Shown here: one piece after another, positions 40,226 through 51,130 of the stretch
How positions within the stretch are numbered: position 1 is the stretch's first letter
How the letters are laid out: each line of letters begins with the position of its first letter
Source of the DNA: Polyodon spathula
Lineage: Eukaryota; Chordata; Actinopteri; Acipenseriformes; Polyodontidae
Assembly: GCF_017654505.1 (NCBI RefSeq)
Contig: NC_054534.1
Coordinates: forward strand, 19,345,693-19,409,692
Reading direction: 5' to 3'
Length of the DNA: 64,000 nucleotides
Translations under genes and position numbers: made by a program
The notes under the pieces: generated by a model
Databases searched by the model: none
Seen by the model: the letters and a program-made list of their open reading frames with translations, nothing else
What the model was told of the DNA's origin: nothing

Positions 40226-42720
40226 AATTTATAAAGGTAATGTAATGTGCGTGTTCAGCAGGGCCTCACTCAGCATCAAAATAGCACCTCATTTATAAGG
40301 CTAATTAGGTGAAGCAGGCGATTCTGCAATCAAACAATCTAAATACGCCTCACACACACCTCTCACAATAAATAACGGGTTTGGGTCAACCCTGCGTGTG
40401 TAGGCTATACATTCCAAAAGAAAATTAATGGCACATCAAAAGACCTCAGCCTGGTAATAGCCATGGTGATTAGGATGCTCAGAAGCAAAAAGACAAAGGT
40501 TAGCAACCTGACGGTGCAGCAAAAGACAAATGGCCATGAAAAGTTGGGCCGAAGGCCTCTGGGAACCCTTTCCTGGATAGTTTCATGCCTTGGAAATTGA
40601 CAGGTTGTCTGTCTCTCTTTATTTCACCTTATTTAGTCAAAGTGACGGGGAGAGCAACACTCTGGTTTCTTATGTCTGTAAAATGACGCTTCTTTGTTTT
40701 AATAAACCACACTGTGTTTTTGTACAAGCTTTATTGTCTAAAGCTTAAGACAGGAAAATGCCAATGAACCGATCCTTATATTCGCCAATCTGGAATTGGA
40801 CCATTTGTTCACATGTTGTAACAGTTAAACACGAACGACGGGACAGCACAGGAAGGCCCAGTCCTCTTTTATGTATCAAAGCATAACGTTTGTAAATACA
40901 GTGTAACCACCAACTCCAATCTGTGACTGACCCGGACGAAAGTTTTCCGTTTCCTGGTTCCGGTCCAATACTTTCTTGCAGAACTTGAGACCTGGTGGCC
41001 AAGACATTCAACAGACTGTTGTACTGACCAAGGGTAAAGCTTCCAGTTAACCCTGCTGTGGACTTAGTTGGTACAACATTCCAACTCCACTTAAAATGTG
41101 GCAATACCGAAATCCAAATCAGATAACGCAGGAGTTGCATGATAAGGGGGAAGAAGACAGTCCTTTGTTGTGACTGCCACGTCGTTTCCTTTCCGGGTCA
41201 ATACGTTCTTGCAACGGAGTCTTGCTTTCTTCCAGACTGGTCGGCTTCCCGACCCTGGGAAAGACCTGTCAAACCAGCCAAGGTAAATTGATGGTATGTC
41301 TGTCTCTCTTTATTTCACCTTATTTAGTCAAAGTGACGGGGAGAGCAACACTCTGGTTTCTTATGTCTGTAAAATGACGCTTCTTTGTTTTAATATTGAA
41401 ATGGTAGCAGGTTTGGATGAGAGTAGCCAACTGAAACTCGCACCTTCTTTTGTGTCATCCAGGACTACCTGACACGGAATGACACGCGCTTCTTTGTTTT
41501 AATAATGTTGACCAATAATAATCGCATGTTGGAGAAAACAGTAGTAGTAGATGGATCAGGGAAAACAGTGCCTAGGACAAGAGCTGCGTTATTGTTAATA
41601 CCTGGGAGGTAGCAGGTTTGGATGATGAAATGGTGGCAATACCGAAATCCAAATCAGATAACGCAGGAGTTGCATGATAAGGGGGAAGAAGACAGTCCTT
41701 TGTTGATGATATTAACTGTAGCTTAGAATCAACCGATGGAGAAACTACGACCTTGAAGAGGAGAACTCAAGCTTGCATTTCTGAGAGCCGGGGACTGGAG
41801 AACCATTGGCTAAAGAAAAGTCAGCCAAAGTCATCAGTATGGAGTGAGAGGTCATGGAGGTGGAAAATAAGTCATCATAGAACAAGGATAAGCCATTCCA
41901 ATGCTGCAGGAGGGGGACTACATCTACATATAGGCTTTGGCAGAGATATTGAAGTGAGAGTTACATTCTAATAGTAGAAGAGAGCGTGATGAAAGAGGAG
42001 ATGAAAAGTTGGCACTGGGGGATGATCCGGATGACAAAGTGACTGATGAGGGAAGTAAGTCCAGTTTAGAGATGATGTGGCTGATCTGGAACAAGGAGAT
42101 AAGGGAGAAGATGCAGTCCAGCTTGTTGGGGGAAGGGGGGCCTTGAAGCAGCAACCTTGAACCAGGGTAGATGCGCTCTTGGAGGAACCCGCTGGTTGCA
42201 CAGTTAGCCAGTGTCTATGTGCAGGAAAGAGCAAGCTTGCTCTGCGAGGGACAGCCTTCCACTGAAAGGTATAACACACTGTGCCAGGGAGGAGGCTGTG
42301 CCATAGTGGGCTTGCGAGAGGGTGAGAAGAATTTCCTTCCAGGGGGATGATGTGAACTGCTACGCTGAAATGGTCGAGGAGGTAAACAGTTCATGTAAGG
42401 AAATACATGCAGATCTGGAAGGACTGGACCATGGAGCTCAAGAGTGGGAATAGAAGGAAGCAGAAGTCAGTAATGTAAACAAAATAGAAATTACTCACAG
42501 ACCAATGGATTTTTTAAATTAATTGTTAAAGTTGTATTAAAATTGAAGCTTGGTTCTGTGCACTGAGCATAACAAAAAGTAAGACCAAACTAAAATACGA
42601 GACAGAAAAAAAGGGCGTGACCAGGGATTCAAATAGGGAGTTTAAGAGATATTTTGGCGGAGGCAGAAGCGGGGGAGGAGCCCTAGATTCTGCCCCCTGA
42701 ACCATACTCCAAGGTTACAA
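40226..42720. repeat. Mosaic of internal direct duplications, otherwise unrecognised
   Basis: A 99-bp block is exactly duplicated at 40606-40704 and 41297-41395, with a 17-bp third piece near 41488. A 72-bp block is duplicated at 41099-41170 and 41634-41705. GGTAGCAGGTTTGGATGA occurs near 41404 and 41609. A more diverged pair (GTTTCCT...TCTTGCA...CCAAGG-TAAA) is near 40949 and 41185. A 131-codon minus-strand frame (41140-40745) has no recognised family. The 41.7-42.7 kb part is purine-rich and unassigned. Confidence 0.75.
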
Positions 42721-43860
42721 TAAAAAAAAAATTGATTTTAAAAACTTTTTTCATGCAGATGACTAATGCATTTTAAACAGTGTCATGGCAGCTGCAAAGC
42801 CCTCATGATATATTACATTCAGGCTTATTACTGGTGAAAGCAATCAAAAATATATATTAGCTGAGGGGGTAATAACAATAAATGAGTTAATCAAATATTT
42901 TTTTACCTTCCATTTTATATCAATTTTCTTTGCTGGCACTTCAATCACAATTTGTTTGTTATCAATGCAGGAACATATTGCTTTAAAAATGAGAAACAAA
43001 ACTTACAGCACATGCTTTTAAAATGAATTAGTAATTTGCTCCCTTATTCCACAGAGCATTTTCAAACTAGGTTGTATTTCAAATGAGGTACAGTATATTG
43101 CTCATAGAAATTCCACACATTTGATATAAAATATATTTTGTAAATCAATCTAAAACATTGTATTTTAAATGGAAACTGGTACACAGAATGGCATTTATAC
43201 TAAAAAAAATAAACTAACAAGGGGCCATAGTCACAAAGCTTTAACTTATAAACTATTTAAAGTCAGTAATGCATACTGCTTTGGGCTATCTTAAGAAACT
43301 AGGAGAATTCCATGAATATCAATCTTTAATTTATAAATAAAATGAAAGTGTTGCTGCTCATTCCTGTGACTGTAGGAACAGTGTACTGTATTACAATTAA
43401 ACAAGAAATGCATTTTATTTAATTAGGATACGTGCAAGGAGAGAAAAAAAAAACGTATTTGTATAGAATCCAAATGTATTTAGGCAATTAAGAGTTACCC
43501 TGCAAGGTTTTCATGCTGATTATGGGTATCCTGCAGCAGGAGACTACATCTCACAAAAGGACATCAGTCAGAATAATTCATAGTTGCCATATGGTCCATT
43601 TAAAATTGATTAATCTGAACACATTTTACTTAGTGACATTTAAAGGAAAGATCGTTAAAGGATTACATTTTCCAACTCTGAGGTCAGGCATCGATCTCTT
43701 AAGAAATAACATATAGAGAGACTTTGCAAGTTAATTCTAATTACAGAATGGTTTTAATACGTACCAATTAGGGTTCTTCTGCAGGGCTCACTGTCCTCTG
43801 GTTCCTCCCCTCCACAAATTTGTTTGGAATGTCAAGATGTATTTTTTAAAAAATTTTATT
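42721..43860. other. Intergenic sequence, nothing recognised
   Basis: AT-rich, no structure found. Confidence 0.65.
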
Positions 43861-44560
43861 AGGTGGACTACTGTCATTGCTGGGAATGTTGGTGCTGGAC
43901 CAGTTCTCTGGAGTTTCATCTCTAAAGATATTAACAAAAATGGGTGGAACGTCACTCATTTTGTGGAAATGGTTTAACAAATACATTGCAGACCACTCAA
44001 GACCACAGTTTCTTCAGTCACCGATTGCCTGGTTCTGCTTCAGAATCATACCAGCTGCACTAGCCACTCAAGCCATGGCCATCACTTTAGTTGTTCCCGT
44101 TGCACCTGCCCTGCCAGCAAGTTGCCAATCTTCTCTGCTACTGCTTCGACTCTGCCTCCTCTTCTCTGCTGGCTGTCTCTTTCACCACTGCTACAGTGCA
44201 ACATTATTGATTCATCCCTGCTAAATCTCCACACCTTGATCCAAGAATACACAACTACTGCTCTCACTCCTTCCAATCTCTCCTCCGTGACCAACTCGTC
44301 CTCCTTTACCGCTTTCATTTGGTTTTCCCCTTCACCCAGGAATGACAACACAAAAAACAACCTATTTTTTATGTTTTGGTGCAGTAACCCCAACACCCAA
44401 AGTAAACGTCAACCAGCACCTCATCAGAAAAATGGGTCATGTTCATTCCTCTCTCCATGATATAACTTTTGCCCAACAGAGTATTGCTAGTGTGCCCGGA
44501 GTGGGGCCATCTCTCCACCAGGACCACCAGTGACTTCCTCCTCCGAGATTAGTCTTTAAC
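43861..44560. other. Pyrimidine-rich unassigned segment
   Basis: C/T-rich stretch with overlapping frames of 110-115 codons and no recognised domain. Composition resembles LINE or retrocopy debris (compare the L2 segment at 49.4-51.1 kb), but no motif supports this. Confidence 0.4.
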
Positions 44561-44579
44561 TACCCATCAATAGCATTGG

Positions 44580-45090
44580 TGGCACAGTTGTGGGGAGCCG
44601 GGGGTCCTCTTTTGGTGACAAGTGAAGCTCACTTCCCAACCTTAGGGACCCTGCTGCGCTGGCCTTGTCCTCCATCAGGAAGGTTCTCCACAAGCCAAAG
44701 GGGATACCCCAGCCAAAATTATCCTCTTTCTTTTAATTTTTTCCCCTGCTCATTCTACCCTTTCTCATCCGTGTCAATCTCCCTTTCTGGAGAGCAAAGC
44801 TTGTTCCTAGCCTCGGAGCCAAGCCAAGGTTGGGTCACTGAATATTTTTTTTTTCTTTTTCCAGTGCCTCAGTCTCCCCCGGCAGTGTCGACCTCACTCA
44901 ACAAAGGTTGACCCTTGCAAGCCGGGGAGACCTCTGGACTTCATGTTTTTCGATTTTTTGGCTATCCTATTTTTTTGGTTCCCCTTGGCGAAAGCGAAGC
45001 TTGCCTTCCAGCCTTGGAGACCGGTCAGTCGGGCCTCACCTCCTCGAGGGCGGCTCTCTTTTCACTTTTGTGACTTAGAAAAGGTTCCTA
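44580..45090. repeat. Diverged tandem repeat of about 180-200 bp
   Basis: Three related cores recur: GTGAAGCTCACTTCCCAACC (44626), GCAAAGCTTGTTCCTAGCCT (44795) and GCGAAGCTTGCCTTCCAGCC (44994). Each is followed by TTGGAGACC-like sequence and separated by T-rich tracts (TTTTAATTTTTTCCCC and similar). This looks like an old satellite-like array. Confidence 0.5.
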
Positions 45091-45100
45091 GTGGTGTAGA

Positions 45101-46125
45101 GCTCCAAGTGAAAACCATAAAAATTACAGAACATTATTTCTCTTTACAATCCAGCTTCATTATATCTCATTTGAATTTCTACATAACCACTTAAAACCAA
45201 TGTTTGTTTAGATTACTTTCATACAGATAAGGGCTTTCAGAACTACAATCAATGGTACCCTGTCTTACGCTATTGTATAAAGCCCCTGATGCAATTACTC
45301 CTGGAGACAAGGAGTGAGGAGAGCAGAGATAGCAAGATAAACTTTGTACATCTCTGTCAAGTTGTCAAGCCACACACAAAGCTTCCAGAGCTGCATGCTC
45401 AGAGATACCGACCACAGCAGCATCTTGAGGTCTTCGTTCCTTATTTACATTGGTTATGATGATGAGCCTCCTGGTACTCAGAAAGGCAGCTCTTTTGCAC
45501 TTGTTTTAACACACTGTGACAGATGGTATAACATTGCACTCATTCCAAAGTATATGACTGAAATACCTTAATCTGTTCAGGAACTGGTGAAAACACTTAT
45601 GGGATAAGCTGCATGAAAAATGTATCTGTCAACTTCTGATAACTTCTGGAACCTTTTGGCACTTGTGACCAAACATCTTGGACAAGACTCGCCACAGCTG
45701 GTACTCAGTATACTTTAACCCAACTTGGCAATATTAATAGGATATTAGCTGGAAAGCTAGAACAGTTCTGGTTGTGTAAATATCAATACACTCCTAAGCT
45801 ATGCTCTCCTTGCCACCTGCACTTATCTAGCACCAATAAGTTTAAGGTCCTCACCTTCTAAATGGGGCTGCTCTGTAAGTGGTAAGCTGCTTCTGTCAGA
45901 AACCAACCATGGATAAGAATATCCAAAAATAAAATAATTGCTTTTTGCTGTCCATGAGCCTTTGTAAAAACCAAGGTAAATTAGCACAGTCATTTTGCAA
46001 TTCCCTATGCTTATGTTATGTATTTAAAAACTAAAACAAGTTTTATAAGGGAAGCAGCATGGTGCCTGAATGCTGCAGAATTCCTAACAGAAGATGGAAT
46101 GCCAGCTCCATCCTAACCGCGAGAT
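45101..46125. other. Intergenic sequence, nothing recognised
   Basis: No feature identified. Confidence 0.65.
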
Positions 46126-46330
46126 AAGAACATAAGAAAGTTTACAAACGAGCGGGGGCTATTCAGCCCATCTTGCTTGTTTGGTTGTTAGTAGCTTCTT
46201 GATCCCAGAATCTCATCAAGCAGCTTCTTGAAGGCTCCTACGGTGTCAGCTTCAACAACATTGTGTCAGCTTCAACAACATTGTCAGCTTCAACAGCATT
46301 AACAACATGTGTCCCCTATGGCAATATGGG
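46126..46330 (+). repeat. Dispersed fish repeat with a short tandem triplication
   Basis: AAGAACATAAGAAAGTTTAC followed by an ATTCAGCCCATCTTGCTTGT segment is a sequence I recognise as common in non-teleost fish genomes, though I cannot name its family. Inside it the unit GTGTCAGCTTCAACAACATT is repeated near 46243, 46263 and 46282. Confidence 0.6.
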
Positions 46331-47207
46331 ATTTAGTTTCCCCTCCTACTATACCATTTACAAGATCAATGCATTTGCTGCTACACCATGCTACAGTGCG
46401 CTAATTTATATTCACCCTGAACAGATATTCTACTGATCTAACTAGTGGAAACCACTGTCACTTAAACCATTATAGCAAGACCCTTTGTATATCGAGAGTA
46501 CAACAAAATATAGAAGTATATCTGAGGGCTCTGTTGTAATGGCTTAAACAAGACAACACTATACCAGTAGATGTGTAGAAAATTCCTCAGTGTTTTTTCA
46601 AAGTGAAATGTGAAGTTTACTATACTATTTATTTTCTTTGTATTTATCTGCATATATACATAAGGATAAATTCATTTTAAGACCTGAACCAGTAGTGTTA
46701 AATACCACAATGCCATATTTCAAAACATAAATTCTGTAGGCATTACTAAAGTAATGGTGGATTATGAGCCCTCATTGTATTACATGTATATGAGACTTTC
46801 TTTAGTGCTCCTCAGAATATCATTCCATCTTTTCTTAATCTCCTCCACCGTTCTTATAATAATGCTTACACTCTAGAAGTAAAGGCTTTCGTTAGAACTT
46901 TGCTTTGCCACTGTGGGGAGAGCTTTTTAGGTGATTCTATATTCTCTATTTACAGACTTTCTTTTTTGTCATGCAAGCTGTGAAACATGTATTGAAAATT
47001 GGAGTTTGCAAAACAATACAGTATTATAAACTGCAATTTACAAACTGACTTGATCAGAAGGGTTAAATAATGAGCTCTTGGCAAAATGTTATTAAATGTT
47101 TCTTTGACCCTGAAAATAATGTCTCCATCACTTTGCCTTTTATATAGCCATCTATCTAATTGCAGCAAATTAACGCCTGCTTTTCAGAGTTCTTAAAATA
47201 ATCACAC
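46331..47207. other. Intergenic sequence, nothing recognised
   Basis: No feature identified. Confidence 0.65.
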
Positions 47208-47575
47208 AAATACGAGGCCCGCAATTACCGGCACCTTTAATAAATTAGAAGGAATATTTAATAGACATCATTTGCAAAATCCCCTCGCAATTTTAGAGGT
47301 TTCGTTCAGTAACGCCCCAGAATTACATATGCATATACAGAATTACATATGCATCAAGGGCTAAAGCGCACAGAGACATTACCCCCCACAAATCACATGT
47401 TAGTTCCGTGTTTTTGCCATTGTGTGCGTTTTATAAATCAAATCCAAGAATTCAGAACTCTCAGTGACCCGTTTTACAGTTATAAATCATGTGCAATCCT
47501 TTTATAAACCTGGGCCTCAGTGTAAAAATGTCCCAAAACAAAAAACATTAAAACACAGCTAATAAATACAAGGTG
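47208..47575 (-). repeat. Dispersed repeat D1, copy 2, with a possible small DNA element
   Basis: The complement of 47505-47575 matches 40160-40225. Inverted GAGGCCC (47212) and GGGCCTC (47512-47518) bound a roughly 300-bp stretch and could be short terminal repeats. TTACATATGCAT is duplicated near 47321 and 47342. Both reads are tentative. Confidence 0.4.
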
Positions 47576-48589
47576 GCCAAGCTCGGGCCATGCACTAGCT
47601 TCACTATAAGGAGGATCCTGATGTTAAAAGGCTGATCTGAACCCTAATTCTATTGGGGATCGGTAACCAGATCCCATAAACTCGCCCTGCTACCAAAACC
47701 GCAAGTCTTGGTTCATGTACCTGACGATCTCAATCCTGACGATCCCGAGTCACACACGGTCTTGTTTTATTTTGCTCACCCATTTTACTGATAACTTTCT
47801 TGAGCTGAACGCTGACCCTTTCAGCCAGACCTGGGTGCACACAGCAGACCTGCTATAGAGGCGTGTGAGGCGAGAGTGTATTAAATGGAATGTAGACAGT
47901 AATTTATGTGTACAGAAATAAAATAATTTATTTTTATTATCTATACACAACAAAATAATTAAATAACAAAAGAAAACAAAACAGCGTGAGGGAGGGAGTG
48001 CAGGGGTGAAATCCAAAACAGATCATGAGAACTTGTCTTTAATATTCTTCGTGGCGAACCATACATAAACAAAATAAGACAAAAGAAATGTTAGTGTTTT
48101 CAAAAATCCCGCTGCACCAAACTAGTCTCTCCCTCCACCCGTTACTCCGCCTATTTTACTTTCGGACCAACCCCGAACACAGTAGTACGTTCCATTTAGT
48201 ATGTAATGCCCCGCCTCTGTAGTCAGTGGAACACCAATCCCCAACTGACAAGTGTCGTTATCATTCACTTGACTCCAGTGGCTGGAATTTACATACTTGT
48301 ACTTCCACCCCTCACCAAGGTGCCGCCCCTCAAAAGGATGACTTTTGCCATGGTCACGAGATCTTGGTAAGGGAAGTCCCGAGTTGGTTTGATGCCATCT
48401 ACTGTCGGGAGGCTGAATCACAGGCCGAAATCCCTTTGACTCATCACAAGACGGTTAGGAGGTGGAAAGCAGGTGTTCAGTGCAACCTCCCTTTATGGTC
48501 AGGAACACCTCAGGATACACCCCTCCAACCAATTAGGGACTTCTGGTCAACCAAACCCTGACCGAGCCCCATCAATCAATTGGCTGTCC
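47576..48589. other. Unassigned, possibly LTR-derived segment
   Basis: GC-richer sequence at 48120-48560 with overlapping frames of 99-111 codons on both strands. None matches a known family. It abuts the gypsy-like fragment and could be its 5' flank, but no protease or gag motif was found. Confidence 0.35.
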
Positions 48590-49372
48590 GTGCATCCTTG
48601 CTTTCAAAGGATGGATTGAAATTCGGTTCAGGCTGGAACCAGATGATGAAGCTTTGACTTTACCTGTTTTGGTGAATAACCACCAATTAGAAATCCCCAT
48701 TATTGGATATAATGTAATTGAGGAGATTGTTAAAAGTAATTGTATTGTTCCCCAAAATACTCCACCATGCTACCAATTTACAGACTGGGAGGATCCTGGC
48801 CTCATGTAAACCCTAACGATGTTCGCACTCTTGTAAACATCACACAAAATAATACATCCAAATATTTGTGCAGTTAAGGTTTGAAAATGATGTGTGACAA
48901 TTCCCAAGGGTGAAATGGCCAATGTGAAGTGTTGGGCTTGTACAGGTTTTGTACAAGAAGCAGCTCCAGTGGTCTTTGAACCAGATGTAACTGCCTTTAA
49001 CGTGGAAGACCTGAACATGAGTGAAATCTTAGTGAGGGTGTCAAAAGGGCCAACATGTTGTATAACAATTCCTGTTGGCAATCCTACTAAGCATAATATC
49101 ACTCTAAGACGTCGACCCATGCTTGGAAAATTGCAGTTAGTCAAATCCAAAGTTCCAACTGATGTTAAGAGGGATGGAGAAATTCCTACCACCCAGCCAC
49201 ATCAGAGTGGTTGTGTAAATACTTTGTCTAAAATGGACACACAGTATAAGATTGGAAATTTCTCTAGACAAAGGTAAGGCTTACCATCAGGGGTTTTTGG
49301 ATGAATAAAGTCAACCTCTTACTGTTTTTATCACACCATGGGGTGTATATGAATGGGGTCTTATGGAGGAGA
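48590..49372 (+). pseudogene. Gypsy-type LTR retrotransposon fragment (protease end joined to RT)
   Basis: Near 48607 the frame reads FKGWIEIRFRLEPDDEALTL and then EIPIIGYNVIEEIVKSNCI, as after the active site of fish gypsy proteases. A later frame (48894-49277) has IPKGEMANVKCWACTGFVQE and VVFEPDVTAFN. Near 49270 it jumps to DKGKAYHQGFLDE, a stop, then SQPLTVFITPWGVYEW, part of the RT domain. The N-terminal part of RT is missing, and everything after YEWGL is cut off where the L2 segment begins. Stops and frameshifts abound. Confidence 0.8.
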
Positions 49373-51130
49373 ATTAGGACAGAGAAGAGAGAGGCAGCAC
49401 GGGCAGATTTAGCGAGCTAGCGACAGACAGGAAAGCAGTTTCAGTGGAATGAGCAGAGCGGAAACCAGAATGGAGAGGGCTGAGCAGAGTGATTAGACAG
49501 GAAAGTAGAGAGCTGGCGGTGTACTGCCCGCTCGAGGGTTTTAGAGAGGAAGGGTAAGAGGGAGAGAGGATGATCGTTCTGGAGGGAGGTGGGGTCGACG
49601 CTAGGATTTTGAGGAGGGGGGTGATAGAAGCTTGTTTGAAGGCAGAGGGAAAGAGGCCAAAGAGGAGAGAGGTGTTGAGAAGGGAGGAGATGAAGGGGAG
49701 TAGAGCAGGAGCAGCAGCTTGAAATAGGTGAGTGGGGAGGGGTCCAGGGCACACGTGGTGGGTATATGGCCCTGGAGGAGGGAGAAGTCATAGTCTGAGA
49801 GGGGAGAGAAGGAGAAGGTGAGTGAGTTAGTAGGGGAGACAGAGGGTGCTGGGGTTGGAGCGGGAGGGGATAGGGGGGAGGGAGAGGTGTTAAAGAGTCA
49901 GCGGATATCAGAGATTTTTGAGGAGAAGAGGCAAAGTCATCAGAGGAAATAGAGGAAAGAGGAGGACGGGGGAGGGTTGAGGAGAGAAAAGGTAGAGAAT
50001 GGTTTCCGGGGGTTGTTAGTGGAGGATTGGATAATAGATTGGAAATAGGAGTGTTTAACAGAGGAGAGAGTAGAGGAGGAGGCGGGAGGGAGCGGTAGAG
50101 GTGTAGGGCAACAGGGAGTTTGGTTCTCTTCCATTTCTTTTCAGCAGAGCGACATTTGGTTCTTGCTGAGTGCAGAGGAGAGCCAGGGTTGGTTTGGGGA
50201 GGGGAGGGGACAGAGGGAGTTGAGGGAGGAGGTGAGGGAGGAGAAGAGTGTGGAGGTCTACAGAGAGTTGCGAGAAGGAGTCGATGGGGGGGGAGGTGAG
50301 AGAGAGTGGTGGAGGCAAGGACAGAGGGGGAGAGACAGTGGAAGTCATGACGGGAGGTGACAGTGGGGGTAGGGAGAGAGAGGAGAGACAGAGAAAAAGA
50401 GATGAAATGCTGATCAGAAAGGTGCAGAGGGGTGACAGAGAGGGTTGAGGCCCTGGAGAAGGTGAGGTCTAGTTGACGGCCAGCTTTGTGGGTAGGAGGG
50501 GATGCAGAGAAAGAGAAAAGTTGAAGGAGTTAAGGAGAGGAAGGAATCCGGAAGAGTCGGTGGGGTTGGATAGATGGATATTGAAATCACCTAACAGGAC
50601 AGTTGGGGTAGACAGAGAGGGGAGGGAGGACAGGAGACTGTCAAGTTCATCGAGAAAGTGAGTGAGAGGTCCAGGGGGACGGTAGAGTACAATTAGCAGG
50701 AGTTGACAGGGAGGGGTTAGTTGGATAGCGTGAAATTCAAAGGTGTTAACAGTGAGACGCGGAGTATGGGACAGGACGTAGAGAGAGGACAGGGCAACAG
50801 GAATTACAGTGTTATCAGGAGAGAGTCAGATTTAAGTGAGGGCAAGGAAATCGAAAAAGAGAGGTGGGAGGCAAAGGCAGAGATGAAATCAGCTTTGTTA
50901 GAAAAAGAGTGACAATTCCAGAGGGCACCAGAGAGAGTGCATGAGGGGAGAGTGTGGGAGGGGGGGAGAGGTAGAGGGATGATGTTAGAGGGGTTAGGGG
51001 AGCAGCGAAGGAGAGAAGATGGAGGGAGTGAGAGGACAGAATAACAAGGATGTGAGAGACAATCATAGCAGGACAGGTGAGACAGATAGGTAGAGTAGTA
51101 GAGGGATCAGGAGCAGTGGGGGGAGGGTAC
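49373..51130 (-). pseudogene. L2-like LINE, 5' half (endonuclease and start of RT)
   Basis: On the minus strand the APE-type endonuclease is recognisable. It shows LSPDNTVIPVALSSLYVL after two stops where LTETW is expected, then LYRPPGPLTHF, LLGDFNIHLSNP (GDFN at 50591-50580), LDLTFSR and SDQHF. After a long linker comes the RT start: PTHLFQAAAPALLPFISSLL, then SLLPFLSKTLERAVHRQLST and GFRSAHSTETAFLSVA. Several frameshifts and stops are present. The catalytic YADD part and the 3' end are missing. The strand bias makes the plus strand strongly purine-rich. Confidence 0.85.

Noticed and set aside
40745..41140. 131-codon minus-strand frame as a host gene
   Set aside because: No family resemblance, and it overlaps a duplicated repeat block. 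It is kept only as part of the mosaic region.
41968..42279. Serine/proline-rich minus-strand frames as a protein-coding exon
   Set aside because: They arise from a purine-rich plus strand. Two overlapping frames are equally open, which points to composition rather than coding.
49441..51066. Long purine-rich tract as a regulatory or triplex-forming element
   Set aside because: Translation shows it is the minus-strand coding region of an L2-like LINE whose Ser/Pro/Leu-rich codons give the skew.
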